The position numbers were made by a program, and so were the translations under genes. From Rubripirellula obstinata (GTDB lineage: Bacteria > Planctomycetota > Planctomycetia > Pirellulales > Pirellulaceae), in contig NZ_LWSK01000022.1 of the NCBI RefSeq assembly GCF_001642955.1, positions 1-63,058 on the forward strand: 63,058 nt of DNA, in the 5' to 3' direction. How positions within the stretch are numbered: position 1 is the stretch's first letter; each line of letters opens with the position of its first letter. A model generated the notes under the pieces. The model saw nothing but the letters and a program-made list of their open reading frames with translations, was not told where the DNA came from and searched no databases. Shown here piece after piece: positions 43,684 through 53,382 of the stretch.

Positions 43684-43978
43684 CCATGATAAAGCTGGGA
43701 AGTGAACGAAGAAATTTCGTCGCACACGTGGGGGGTAACGCGAACCAGCGATCAAAAATCGAATCTGCTTCGGCAAAGATCGACCGGCTCATCAGTGGTA
43801 TCGGCCAAGAATGTCGCCAACATCGAATCAAATCCGGAAAAATCGGAAAATTCGTCAGGGTCGGCGTAATCGTCAGGGTTTACCAAGGCTGCGCCGACTC
43901 TGGTCTTCCGGATCGAACTCTCCCACAAGCAGTCCGTTCAGTATTTCAGGTATCGTTTTGCACAGTTTCACGCCTAAT

Positions 43979-44103
43979 CACTTCTCCCGCTTGCGCGAGA
44001 GAGCTCAAGCCAAAGCGTGGGAGAGGGGTTACGATCAGGCACGCTGGCCCCCTCCCGGCCGCTGAAACGTCCGACCTCCCCCGCTGCGCGGTGGAGGTTC
44101 TAA
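43979..44103. repeat. 125-bp double-hairpin repeat unit upstream of the DUF559 gene
   Basis: One diverged unit: CTCCCGCTTGCGCGAGAGAG...GTGGGAGAGGGGTTACGATCAGG, then CCCCCTCCCGGCCGCTGAAACGTCC and the hairpin CCTCCCCCGCTGCGCGGTGGAGG. The same unit is tandemly repeated after the nuclease gene. Confidence 0.85.
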
Positions 44104-44174
44104 ACTGAACGAGGATCACTTTCGCGGTGGAGGTGATCTTTCTGTTTTCATCATTCGCGTGACAGGAGAAAGTC

Positions 44175-44597
44175 GTGGATAAGCGACACCCTATTTCGGA
44201 TGCACGCGATTTGCGCCGAAGACAAACTGAAGCTGAATCACTGTTGTGGAGCGTGTTGCGGGCGAAGCAAGTTTGTCGCCTCAAGTTCCGACGCCAACAT
44301 CCTGAACCGCCCTACATTATCGACTTCGCTTGTCTCGCGGAGAAGCTTGCCGTTGAAATCGATGGTGGCTATCACGACAACGTGTACGACAAGGACCAAG
44401 CTCGTGAAAGATTCTTAATTGATCGGGGTTGGCGGATCAAGCGTTTCACTAACGAAGATGTTCGTAGCGACGTAGAATCTGTTGCGACCGCAATCGCTAG
44501 GTATCTCGGTCGAGTCTACAGTTTCCAAAAACGTCAAGCTGGAACTTCAAGTGTTCTGGATCGCCAGATCGCCAAAAAAGACAGAGACAAACGTTAA
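44175..44597 (+). CDS. DUF559 domain endonuclease-like protein
   Basis: 140 residues. LRRRQTEAESLLWSVLRAKQ...KFRRQHPEPPYIIDFACLAEKLAVEIDGGYHD...RERFLIDRGWRIKRFTNEDV is the DUF559 signature. It is related to very-short-patch-repair/restriction-endonuclease-like folds, with the D-ExD metal residues visible as IDF...VEIDG. GTG 44175 has AGGAG a few bases upstream. The tail (QKRQAGTSSVLDRQIAKKDRDKR) is basic. The gene sits between one copy of a 125-bp repeat and four and a half tandem copies of the same repeat. Substrate is unknown. Confidence 0.85.
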   Translation: MDKRHPISDARDLRRRQTEAESLLWSVLRAKQVCRLKFRRQHPEPPYIIDFACLAEKLAVEIDGGYHDNVYDKDQARERFLIDRGWRIKRFTNEDVRSDVESVATAIARYLGRVYSFQKRQAGTSSVLDRQIAKKDRDKR

Positions 44598-44644
44598 CTT
44601 CCTCAACCAAGCCAAGCTCATGTAGTTTGGTCACGACAGCGTTT

Positions 44645-45207
44645 CACCTCTCCCGGCCCGCGGGAGAGGTCGAGCCTAAGCGAGGGAGAGGGTTTACGAT
44701 CAGGTGCGCCGGCCCCCTCCCGGCCGCTGAAACGTCCGACCTCCCCCGCTGCGCGGTGGAGGTTTTAAGCCTGCACTTCTCCCTTTGGGAGAGGTCGAGC
44801 CTAAGCGAGGGAGAGGGTTTACGATTAGGTGCGCCGGCCCCCTCCCGGCCGCTGAAACGTCCGACCTCCCCCGCTGCGCGGTGGAGGTTTTAAGCCTGCA
44901 CTTCTCCCTTTGGGAGAGGTCGAGCCTAAGCGAGGGAGAGGGCTTACGATCAGGCGCGCCGGCCCCCTCCCGGCCGCCCAAACGTCCGACCTCCCCCGCT
45001 GCGCGGTGGAGGTTTTAAGCCTGCACTTCTCCCTTTGGGAGAGGTCGAGCCTAAGCGAGGGAGAGGGCTTACGATCAAGTGCGCTGGCCCCCTCCCGGCC
45101 GCCCAAACGTCCGACCTCCCCCGCTGCGCGGTGGAGGTTTTAAGCCTGCACTTCTCCCTTTGGGAGAGGTCGAGCCAAAGCGAGGGAGAGGGCTTACGAT
45201 CAATTAC
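44645..45207. repeat. Tandem array of 125-bp double-hairpin units
   Basis: Four full units and one partial unit, with CCTGCA boundaries at 44770, 44895, 45020 and 45145 (period exactly 125). Each unit contains hairpin 1 (CTCCCTTTGGGAG with an imperfect GAGGGAGAGG partner), TTACGATCA, CCCCCTCCCGGCCG, AACGTCCGAC and hairpin 2 (CCTCCCCCGCTGCGCGGTGGAGG). Unit 1 starts with a different hairpin tip (CTCCCGGCCCGCGGGAG), like the unit before the nuclease gene. Copies differ by a few substitutions only, so expansion is recent. Apparent open frames across it are by-products. Confidence 0.95.
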
Positions 45208-45222
45208 GCGGCCGCGTTTGAT

Positions 45223-45678
45223 CTAATATCTCACACCCAGAAACGCTAACGCTTCCAGCATCATTTGTTCTGCGGCAAATTCCGCCTCGTCGCGAGTCGC
45301 GATCTCTGATCCCAGGATTCTTGTCCATTGCTTCATCACGTCGCTGCCGTGAATTGCGACGTGGATTTGGTGGACTTGGTTTCGTGGTGGAACGGTTGGC
45401 AACGCGCATGTCATCGCGACGCCCACGGGGTCGGAATCCGGCCAGTCAGAAAGTTTGGCAGCTCGCTTGAAGGCTCGCTGCGCCATTTGTTGCGCCGTTT
45501 CGATGGACGCACTTGGGCCCAGCGGTTCTTGACCCAAGTAATCCGTCATCGAGCGACGCGAATACGGGACGACGGCTTCCACGAATTTTTGCGACGCGCC
45601 GGGGCGGCGCAAACACGTCCCGATGACGCCGGTCCCGCCGCCGCTGATGACCAATGCGATTTGCAGCGTCTTACTCAC
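45223..45678 (-). CDS. CinA C-terminal-like (nicotinamide-nucleotide amidase-like) protein
   Basis: 151 residues from GTG 45678: VSKTLQIALVISGGGTGVIGTCLRRPGASQKFVEAVVPYSRRSMTDYLG. This aligns with the PncC/CinA C-terminal domain, with SGGGTG in place of AESCTGG, and PGAS and VVPYS in the expected order. The presumed catalytic Ser position is kept. The start lies inside the last codons of the alpha-2-macroglobulin gene (8-base overlap), so it is translated from the same mRNA. Exact substrate uncertain because the motif is altered. A full-length CinA lies at 58037-59281. Confidence 0.7.
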   Translation of the reverse strand: MSKTLQIALVISGGGTGVIGTCLRRPGASQKFVEAVVPYSRRSMTDYLGQEPLGPSASIETAQQMAQRAFKRAAKLSDWPDSDPVGVAMTCALPTVPPRNQVHQIHVAIHGSDVMKQWTRILGSEIATRDEAEFAAEQMMLEALAFLGVRY

Positions 45679-48600
45679 AAACGATCGGCAAGCTTTCGCT
45701 GTGTGCGTCGAATTCCGGCGCGTACATGCATTGGACATTGGCAAAACCGGTTTGGTATTCGCCTTTCAATTGAACGCGAGTGGAATACTCGAACACGTAG
45801 TTACCTTTGGGCAAGTAATCGATGAAGAAATGGCTGGCGGTGTCGCGAGTCGATTCGTAATAGCGCAGCCCATCTTGTCGCTTGTACCGAGACAATACAT
45901 TGACCGGTTCGGTTCCACTGCCGCGATGATCTTTTAGGTGAACAAATTCCATGTCGCGATCGGTTCGCAGCACGATTCGCACGACCAATTCATCACCGAC
46001 CTGCACTGGCCCGTCCACTCGCATCAATTTAGGACCAGCTTGCGTGTTTTTCTTGACGTACAACTGCTTGGTCAATTTTAGCGGTGTGCCATCGTGTGGC
46101 GTGACCTTGGACAAGTCTTCCAAGTACTGCCAATGAAGGCTGCCCCAGGCAACACCGTCGTCGACTTTTGTAACGGTCACATCGCCCATCGCTGGTTTGA
46201 CGGATTCGCCAACGAAACGTTGCTGATAAAAACCGGTTCCAGCTTCGACGTTTTCAGGTTCGATCTCCTTACCATCCAGCGAAACCGCAACCAGTGCATC
46301 GGACGCCAGCAGATCCGAACCGCGGAGCAATAACGAATAGACTGCGTCGGCGGTTGACTTGGTCGTCGGCCATGCTTGCGTCTGTTTTTGTTTCAGCAGC
46401 CAAACCTTGCAGTCTTCGACAGCCTGTTGATCACCGACCACTTCATCAAACGCCTCGATCATCATCGCCTGCGTTTCAATGGGAGCACGGTACCACCACC
46501 AAGACGCTTCCAGTTCTCGCCAGAACATTCCCAGTTCTTCGTCCGTAACGCTGCGTTCTTTGATCGAAGCCATGATCGCCGCGGCCTTGCTCTGTTTTCC
46601 AAACCGTTTCAATGCGACCGCAAGCTGAGCCTGTGATTGACGAACATTTAAGTCCAACCAGTGTGTTTCTGCTTGATCCAACCAGTACTGGAACGCTTCA
46701 CGATTCTCGTCAGCGACTGGAATGTCCTTGGCAAAGAAGCTGCGTCCATACAGATACAATGCGATCGTGCTGCTAAGATGATTCTTGTCTCGATTAGCGG
46801 GCTCGATCTTGCGATACATCTTGTTGGCCCAAGCATCCAAGAACCCGAGTGCTTTCATCGCAGGTTCGATATCGGCATCTGCGCCCAAGTGCCGAAGCCG
46901 TCCAAATCCGGTGGTGATGTACAGCGTTAGATACGCATTGCTTGGTCCGCCGTCAAACCACGGCCACGAACCGTCATCGGACTGCATTTGCGACAGCTTG
47001 GTAAACGCTCGCTGCATTTCGCTATCGAGTCGATTCTGCTCGAACAGAATTCCGACGTCGCGACGAGCCTGGCTTTCCGCTTTGGCCTGAACCAACCACG
47101 GCGATTCTTGAATCATGACCGATTTGAGGTCTTCGTTCTTCTCCAGCGGACTATCTAGCGCCGGTGTCGCACGCCACTGCGCGAAGACCTGTTCGATCTT
47201 AGGATCGCTGCTAGCGATATGCCGCGCCAACGCGTTCGCGTAAAAACGATTGAACGTCTGCTCGCTGCACTGATGCGGGTATTCCATCAAATACGGCAGC
47301 GACATGACCGCGTACCACGACGGATTGGAAACCATTTGCACGGTCAACGATTGATGATCGATCGAATCCGAATCGATTGATGCCAACAATTTTTTGAACT
47401 GGAAATCTTTGGTTTGCTTGCCGCGAATCGGCAACGGCAATGACTCGGTCACCATCACGCGTTTGGACAGCACCGGCAAGAAACCTTCTTCCCCATCGGA
47501 CAGCTTGCCCGTTGATCCAACGGCCTTGTAAGTCAGGAAGCCCAACCCGTCGGCAACCGTGATCCGCCACGACAGCGATTTGGATTCGCCAGCCGGAATC
47601 GAAAACGGCAAATCGGTTTCAGTGTTGCCCAAGTCGCTATCGACCGAGTCACCGGTGCGGGCGTCCGCAAACGTCAAACGCACCGATCCCGTTTGCAGGG
47701 TCGGCGATTGGTTGCTGACTTTCACAGTGAATTCGATCTCGTCGCCTTCGCGAACAAACCGCGGCGGATTGGGTTGAACCATTAAATCTTTGGCCGTCAC
47801 CGTGGATCCGGTAATCATGCCGTTTCGCAATTGCTTGTCGTGAGCCAGGCCGATGAAGTTCCACTGCGTCAGTGCTTCGGGCATGGTGAATGAAATGCGA
47901 ACCGTTCCGTCTTTGTCAGATACCAATTGCGGGAAGAAGAACGCAGTCTCATTCAGATTTTTCCGAGCGGCCACGTTGTCCAAATCAGGACTAGGCTTCT
48001 GCTTGTCGCTGGCACCACCTCCGCGAAATTTTTCAACGAGTCCTCCGCTGGCATCCGCATCTGCCATCATCATTGATTCTGCTTCAACGGCAAAGTCATC
48101 TGCAAATGCTGCTTTGGACTGTACCGCATACCCCGTGTCCATCGACGCGGCCGCCATCGGCATCACGCCGCCGCGACGCATGCGTGATCTGCCGTACCAC
48201 CAAACGTTTCGAGTCAGCTCGCTTGGGAAATGCCAGTAGGTCAATGTTTCATTCTTCCGGTCATAGGGTTGATAGCTGCGAACGGTTTGTAGCGCCTGCG
48301 ACTGGTTCTCGAACGTGGAATAGACGTTGTTGGAATTCCGCCGAAACAGATTGCTGAGGTTTCCAAACGAGTGAGGGACGAATGCATCGAGCGACGCGTC
48401 GTAAAGCGTTGCGACCATTTCGGCGATCGCCGCATCGGGATCGTCGCCGCCGGAATTGATGATCGCCGTCCAGGTTTCCTTGGCACCGGGCTGCAGTTTG
48501 GACACAAACCGTTCCCACTTGATGTCAAGTTGTTTGTTGGTCCATGGGACATCTATCAAATGGTTCCGTTGATAGATTCGGTTCTCGCGAACCATGGTCG

Positions 48601-51600
48601 TGCGCAGCGTCACGCCACCTCGCATCGATTCGTCAATCGGCACCTCGATGACACCCTGGGTCTGTTTCCCGTCCGTCCAGAACGCTTGCAGCACTTCATC
48701 GCGATGGACGACTTCGATGTAAACTCGCACCTGGTCGTAGCCGCTGCCCCAGATCGCTCGGAAGGTTTCACCGGGCTGAGTGCTGCCAGACGCATGCGTC
48801 AAAACAAAGGGAACCTTGATGCCGAACTTCTTTGCGTCCGAATCAATCACTTGAATTTGAACATAGGCAGTTGCACGGTTGCCGTTGCCATCATCGGCAT
48901 CCAGCACACCGCGATACAAACCGGCATCTAACTCAGTTTCCAGTGTCGCTTTGCCCGAGGGTGTCGTTTCGTAAGGCAACTCCGCAACCATCTCGCCTAA
49001 TTCCCACGAACTAGGGTTTGCCGGATCAGGCTTTCCGGGCTGCGAATGGGACGATCGGCGATGAAAACGATGACCTGCGATCGGTGAACGTGCCACCGTG
49101 TCGGGTTGCTTTAATCGATAGACCTTGACTGTACCGGTTGCTTTGGATTCGTCGCCGAACAGCCCGCTGACGTTGACCGACATCTGCACAGGGGTTTCCG
49201 TGGTCAGGAAATTATCAACCGCAAAAGTCGCCGAAATTGCGGAATAACGCAGTGACAAGCTTGTGTCGTCGCTGCGAGTTTCCCCGGTCGCGTCAATCAC
49301 ATCGGCGTAGATGCGGTAGGTGAACGTTGGCTCGGATTCCTTGCTAACTGATTCGTCCGGTTTTGCCGTAAACTTGACATCGAACTGCCCCAGTGAATCC
49401 GTTGTGGTGGTTCCGATGGCGATCTCTTGATCCGGGCCCGGCGAGACTGGCATCCACCAACAACGCCAGTACCACCACGGTGCGTAACGCACTGAACGAA
49501 CGACTCGGTAAGACACCTTGGCACCATCAATGGGAACTCCGGTGTAGGCAGTCGCTTTTCCTGTCACGGTCACCTCGTCACTCAACTTGGCCGGATCCTT
49601 TGGCGATTCAATTTCGACGCGAAACTTGGGCCGCTTGTACTCTTCGACGCGAATCGAAGTGCCACCCTGTGGGCCTGAATCAATTCGCAGATTCATCTGG
49701 CCCATCAAGCGATCTTTTGGCGCTGTCACGCTGGCGGCGAAACTGCCGTAGTCATTGGTGCGAACGCTTCGCTTTTCAATCTCTTGGCCGTTGGCGTCGG
49801 TAAACACCACCGTCAAGTTTTTGCCGGGCAAGGTTCGGTAATCATTGGTTTCGGTGTCTGACCAATAACAAATTCCCTTGAACTGGATCGTTTGCCCAGG
49901 CCGATAGATCGCACGATCGGTGAAGAACAGCGTTCGAGCATGATTTTGTGCGGTGCGATTCGGCCTTTGTCCCTGGTAAACCGGATTGGCCGATCCGAGT
50001 GAGTCTTTGCCACGTTTGACCAGGAATCGAACTTGTTGCGATTGGTTTTCGGGAAGCTTGAAAAATCCCTGAACGTTTGTTGGCAGTGTTTCAGTCAGCT
50101 TGAAGAACCCTTGGTTTTGACGTCGCCATACCTCGACTTTTGCGCCGCGAATCGGCTGACCCGAATCAGCGTCCGTAACAAAACCATCAATTTGGCTGCC
50201 GTCGGAATGGCGACGCGTGACCAGGGCAAGGTCGCTTCGCCAAACTTCGGTGATCGAAATGTTATTGGATTTCTCGCGAAAGTCTTCTTGCTCGCTCGTT
50301 AGCAACAAATAGGAGCCGAAAGGAATGTTGTTGGTTACTTCAGCAGGGATCTTCGTTTGTTCGGTTCGTTGTTGAAAGTCATCCGTTGGCGGCAGATCGA
50401 CCGACCAAGCTTGAACTGGGGTTTGCTGCAATAGCTCGCCGACTTCGTTTTGGACCAACTGCGTTGGTTGGTACTTTCGTGATTTCAAAAAACGATCGTA
50501 GTCCAGCGAGATCAACCGAAAGTGAATCTTGTCAATGTTCTTGTAGGAAACGTCGATCGAAGGCATCGGCTTGGCCCAAACGCGTTCGGTGTGAACGCCG
50601 ATGGAAACTTGTTCGATTGTTTGGATCAAGTTGTGACAACGGCGTCCGCCAACACTGTCGGGAAATCGAACCAACCCTTCGCTGGCAATTTTGTGAGCCC
50701 CAGCAGGATCGCCATCGGCGGAAAGCTGTTCGGCTAGGCGATGGATCGCACGTGCGCTGATCGGGCGGTCCGCGTGCTGTTTTGAAAAGCGTTTCAATGA
50801 TTCTTTGTAGCGGTCGTCTTTTTCTTCGCCGACTGCTTTGTTGAATCCAAAACGAAGGCGTGCCAAATCCCAGTCCAAAAGAGCCGTTGTGTTGTCGCCG
50901 TCTTGGTGAAACCGCAGCAGGTCTTGGTACAACGCGATTGCTTTTAGCGTGACGGATGATTCGTCACTGGAATCTGGTGTCCATGCCAGGAACTGTTTGG
51001 TGGAATCAAAGATGGGGGAATCGGCGGACATAACGAATGCGTCTTGTGCGAGCGATCCCGCTTGCTCGCCCGCGGCGTAAAACTGGATCGCGGATTCGGC
51101 GATGACGTCATACAGCGTTGGTCGGTATGCGTCGCCAACGGTGCCTTTGTCCAAGAACTCGTCGTAGTCCGAAGCAGCGATCTGTTTTAGCTGCGGGGCA
51201 GCGGCCAAGGCGGCGGCAAACCGTTTGTCGATCTCGCCAAGGATGCGTTGCAAATCCCAGGTTGTAAAATCCTTGTCATCGGCATCGGGTGAATCGACTT
51301 GGGTGCGTCCGGCGAAACGCCACCGGTTCTGCTGGAAATAATGCCAATACCAATGGGCCAAAACCGCTTCCAGTACGGGCTTGATTTCGTCGGGTGACTT
51401 AGCGATCTCGGATTGCATCCGAGTCACCTTTTCCGACGGCTGATTGCCCTGGATATTGGCTTCCAAGACGACTCGAGTCGTGATCCCGCGGACGGCTTGG
51501 TCGTAGTTCTTTTCGGCCAGAGCTTTGTCGATCAGCGGCGTCAGTTCTTTAATCGCTGTTTTAGGTAAGCCTTTGTCCATCGCAGCACGAACCTTTTTCC

Positions 51601-51706
51601 AAGAAGGATCCATTGGAATCGGCGGACCGGCGGCCCACAGTGCAACCATGCTGAGCGTTGACAGCATCAGCAATCCCACCAAAAACAATTTCTTTTTGAC
51701 AACCAT
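45671..51706 (-). CDS. Bacterial alpha-2-macroglobulin-family protein
   Basis: 2011 residues with an N-terminal membrane anchor/signal (KKKLFLVGLLMLSTLSMVALWAAG). An alpha-helical region (about 30-370) precedes macroglobulin beta domains: MG2-like VDADSGQPIRGAKVEVWRR and TDRAIYRPGQTIQFKG, and the A2M domain LVSDKDGTVRISFTMPEALTQWNFIGLAHD. The thioester motif is present as PHQCSEQTFNRF (CSEQ, fitting CXEQ) near residue 1480, followed by an alpha/alpha-toroid and receptor-binding-like domain. Such proteins trap proteases in the envelope. Usual neighbour PbpC is absent; instead a CinA-like gene overlaps its end. The bait region between A2M_N and A2M includes the Met/Ala/Gly-rich stretch around MRRGGVMPMAAASM. 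Confidence 0.9.
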   Translation of the reverse strand: MVVKKKLFLVGLLMLSTLSMVALWAAGPPIPMDPSWKKVRAAMDKGLPKTAIKELTPLIDKALAEKNYDQAVRGITTRVVLEANIQGNQPSEKVTRMQSEIAKSPDEIKPVLEAVLAHWYWHYFQQNRWRFAGRTQVDSPDADDKDFTTWDLQRILGEIDKRFAAALAAAPQLKQIAASDYDEFLDKGTVGDAYRPTLYDVIAESAIQFYAAGEQAGSLAQDAFVMSADSPIFDSTKQFLAWTPDSSDESSVTLKAIALYQDLLRFHQDGDNTTALLDWDLARLRFGFNKAVGEEKDDRYKESLKRFSKQHADRPISARAIHRLAEQLSADGDPAGAHKIASEGLVRFPDSVGGRRCHNLIQTIEQVSIGVHTERVWAKPMPSIDVSYKNIDKIHFRLISLDYDRFLKSRKYQPTQLVQNEVGELLQQTPVQAWSVDLPPTDDFQQRTEQTKIPAEVTNNIPFGSYLLLTSEQEDFREKSNNISITEVWRSDLALVTRRHSDGSQIDGFVTDADSGQPIRGAKVEVWRRQNQGFFKLTETLPTNVQGFFKLPENQSQQVRFLVKRGKDSLGSANPVYQGQRPNRTAQNHARTLFFTDRAIYRPGQTIQFKGICYWSDTETNDYRTLPGKNLTVVFTDANGQEIEKRSVRTNDYGSFAASVTAPKDRLMGQMNLRIDSGPQGGTSIRVEEYKRPKFRVEIESPKDPAKLSDEVTVTGKATAYTGVPIDGAKVSYRVVRSVRYAPWWYWRCWWMPVSPGPDQEIAIGTTTTDSLGQFDVKFTAKPDESVSKESEPTFTYRIYADVIDATGETRSDDTSLSLRYSAISATFAVDNFLTTETPVQMSVNVSGLFGDESKATGTVKVYRLKQPDTVARSPIAGHRFHRRSSHSQPGKPDPANPSSWELGEMVAELPYETTPSGKATLETELDAGLYRGVLDADDGNGNRATAYVQIQVIDSDAKKFGIKVPFVLTHASGSTQPGETFRAIWGSGYDQVRVYIEVVHRDEVLQAFWTDGKQTQGVIEVPIDESMRGGVTLRTTMVRENRIYQRNHLIDVPWTNKQLDIKWERFVSKLQPGAKETWTAIINSGGDDPDAAIAEMVATLYDASLDAFVPHSFGNLSNLFRRNSNNVYSTFENQSQALQTVRSYQPYDRKNETLTYWHFPSELTRNVWWYGRSRMRRGGVMPMAAASMDTGYAVQSKAAFADDFAVEAESMMMADADASGGLVEKFRGGGASDKQKPSPDLDNVAARKNLNETAFFFPQLVSDKDGTVRISFTMPEALTQWNFIGLAHDKQLRNGMITGSTVTAKDLMVQPNPPRFVREGDEIEFTVKVSNQSPTLQTGSVRLTFADARTGDSVDSDLGNTETDLPFSIPAGESKSLSWRITVADGLGFLTYKAVGSTGKLSDGEEGFLPVLSKRVMVTESLPLPIRGKQTKDFQFKKLLASIDSDSIDHQSLTVQMVSNPSWYAVMSLPYLMEYPHQCSEQTFNRFYANALARHIASSDPKIEQVFAQWRATPALDSPLEKNEDLKSVMIQESPWLVQAKAESQARRDVGILFEQNRLDSEMQRAFTKLSQMQSDDGSWPWFDGGPSNAYLTLYITTGFGRLRHLGADADIEPAMKALGFLDAWANKMYRKIEPANRDKNHLSSTIALYLYGRSFFAKDIPVADENREAFQYWLDQAETHWLDLNVRQSQAQLAVALKRFGKQSKAAAIMASIKERSVTDEELGMFWRELEASWWWYRAPIETQAMMIEAFDEVVGDQQAVEDCKVWLLKQKQTQAWPTTKSTADAVYSLLLRGSDLLASDALVAVSLDGKEIEPENVEAGTGFYQQRFVGESVKPAMGDVTVTKVDDGVAWGSLHWQYLEDLSKVTPHDGTPLKLTKQLYVKKNTQAGPKLMRVDGPVQVGDELVVRIVLRTDRDMEFVHLKDHRGSGTEPVNVLSRYKRQDGLRYYESTRDTASHFFIDYLPKGNYVFEYSTRVQLKGEYQTGFANVQCMYAPEFDAHSESLPIVCE

Positions 51707-51800
51707 GGTTCACACTTATTCGACAAGAGAGCAGATGAGAGGGAAGGGAGAATAAGGTAAACGTTGCTGGGCAGAGTTTATTAGGAACCTTTTCAGGTGT

Positions 51801-52973
51801 TCACCGAGCTGTGTCACCCTTTCGTCTCAAAATTTCCATTTCAACATTCGACTTTACACCCAGCGGACGATCTGCGGTGACTTTGGCCGATGCCGCGGGT
51901 GCAATCTGAATCGAAATCGCGGGCGAAACAGGCGTCAAGGCAACGATCATTGCAGCGATACAACACGTCCCGATCGCTGCGGACTTCAACACGTTTTGAC
52001 CAGCCAAGCCAATTGGTCGCATGATCTTGTACAGCCGATGTTCGACGATCGGCAAACTACTCAAGCCGCTACCCAGCGGCCGCGCTTGCACTTCGCTGCG
52101 GTTGGGTTCAAACGGTTCACAGAGAAAATCCAATGTCTGCAGAATTGCCTCGGCATAGACACGACGTTGTTCGGGTTGCCCCGTTGTGGCGGCTGCGTCA
52201 CAGCATCGTTCCTCACAAGATTCGATTTGCCGACGTGCGATCCACACCAACGGATGCCACCACAAAAACACCATCGCGATCACCTCGATCCAGCGAACCC
52301 ACTGATCGCGACGTGACCAGTGCGCCAATTCGTGTTTCAGCAACACCACTCGCGATTGACGATCCATCTGATTCCACAGCGTGCGTGGGAAAACGATGAT
52401 CGGTTTGTCCGAAAGTCTGCAGCTTCGCGAAAAACCAAACGCGGTATCGCAGTACAGCATCGGCGATACAAACGCGTCCACCAGCCACACTTCCGGAAAG
52501 TTTTTCGGCAGCGAGGTCTCAAGCGGATCGGCAACGCTCTGATGCAGAACCTTGGTGGCGCTTAAGTCAAACCGTCCTCGGTATTCGATCAAGCGACGCA
52601 TTCGTGATGCACTTCGGCAGACCCAAACCAACATCATCAGGCTGCCCAAACACCAAACCGCAATCAAACATGCGCCCCAGTCAAGATTCAAATTTTGCAG
52701 TCCCGAATTCGACAGTGCCGCGTCCGGTAGCGAGCGCAAGGATGACGGAGCCCAGACGGTAAGCGGAAACGCGAACATGGGCGGCAGCATGATCCGAATC
52801 AAAGCCAACAACCACAGCCGATGAGCGATCGCAGGTCGATCGCAGTAGCGGCCAACGATGATTGCGATGACCGCAATCAGGGTGGCACCAAGCGTGCCGC
52901 CGAGCAGCCAATTAAAAAGATCGACTGAATCGAAGCCAAGCGAAAGCTCTTGCATCATTGCCGGCAGCATCAT
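51801..52973 (-). CDS. M56-family (BlaR1-like) membrane metallopeptidase
   Basis: 390 residues. Four or more membrane helices surround a zinc peptidase site: HELAHWSRRDQWVRW (HExxH) and the downstream SCEERCCDAAA (Glu-Asp). No penicillin-binding sensor domain is present; after the last helix (SAAIGTCCIAAMIVAL) only a short tail remains. ATG 52973 is one base after the BlaI-like stop (TAAcATG); ATG 53021 is possible but overlaps that gene. It probably cleaves or inactivates the BlaI-type repressor encoded before it, on a signal that is not known. Confidence 0.85.
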   Translation of the reverse strand: MMLPAMMQELSLGFDSVDLFNWLLGGTLGATLIAVIAIIVGRYCDRPAIAHRLWLLALIRIMLPPMFAFPLTVWAPSSLRSLPDAALSNSGLQNLNLDWGACLIAVWCLGSLMMLVWVCRSASRMRRLIEYRGRFDLSATKVLHQSVADPLETSLPKNFPEVWLVDAFVSPMLYCDTAFGFSRSCRLSDKPIIVFPRTLWNQMDRQSRVVLLKHELAHWSRRDQWVRWIEVIAMVFLWWHPLVWIARRQIESCEERCCDAAATTGQPEQRRVYAEAILQTLDFLCEPFEPNRSEVQARPLGSGLSSLPIVEHRLYKIMRPIGLAGQNVLKSAAIGTCCIAAMIVALTPVSPAISIQIAPAASAKVTADRPLGVKSNVEMEILRRKGDTAR

Positions 52974-52974
52974 G

Positions 52975-53382
52975 TTATTGCCCGCCTTTTGAATCGGGCT
53001 GATCGCCATCCAAATCTTCAAGCATTGATTTCAGCTTTGATCGATCGCCTCGCGAAAGTCCAGATCGACGAACCAAGTGAGTCAACAGCGGCGCGAGTGA
53101 GCCTTCGCACAATTCGTCAGCGGTATTTTGCAAACGCCGTTGGATTAACTCGGATCGATCGATTGCGGCACGAAAAAGTCTTGGCCAAACGCTTGGGTCA
53201 CGAGCGACACATTGTTTCCTTTCCAAACGGCCCAACAATTTTTGGACCGTCGCCGTCGTCGATGCACCGGCGTCGCCGTACAATTCGGTCGCAAGCACTT
53301 TGACGCTGGTGGGGCCCGACGACCAAAGTTGTTCCAAGATCGCGAGTTCGGCATCGGTGACGTCTTGGGCCTTGCGGGCCAT
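52975..53382 (-). CDS. BlaI/MecI-family transcriptional repressor
   Basis: 135 residues from ATG 53382, with AAGGA ten bases upstream. Winged helix: VTDAELAILEQLWSSGPTSVKVLATEL and STTATVQKLLGRLERKQCVARD. A C-terminal dimerisation helix region follows (SLAPLLTHLV...GLSRGDRSKLKSMLEDL). Together with the M56 gene it forms a two-gene sensor-repressor operon common in planctomycetes. Regulated genes may include the divergent zinc-ribbon gene; I could not find a convincing TACA/TGTA operator. Confidence 0.9.
   Translation of the reverse strand: MARKAQDVTDAELAILEQLWSSGPTSVKVLATELYGDAGASTTATVQKLLGRLERKQCVARDPSVWPRLFRAAIDRSELIQRRLQNTADELCEGSLAPLLTHLVRRSGLSRGDRSKLKSMLEDLDGDQPDSKGGQ

Noticed and set aside
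44645-45207. CRISPR array
   Set aside because: Units are 125 bp and repeat end to end with no unique spacers; each holds two hairpins, and no cas genes are nearby.
44627-45226. Several 77-93 residue open frames on both strands across the array
   Set aside because: They are translations of the same DNA repeat; similarity to each other comes from the tandem units, not from protein selection.
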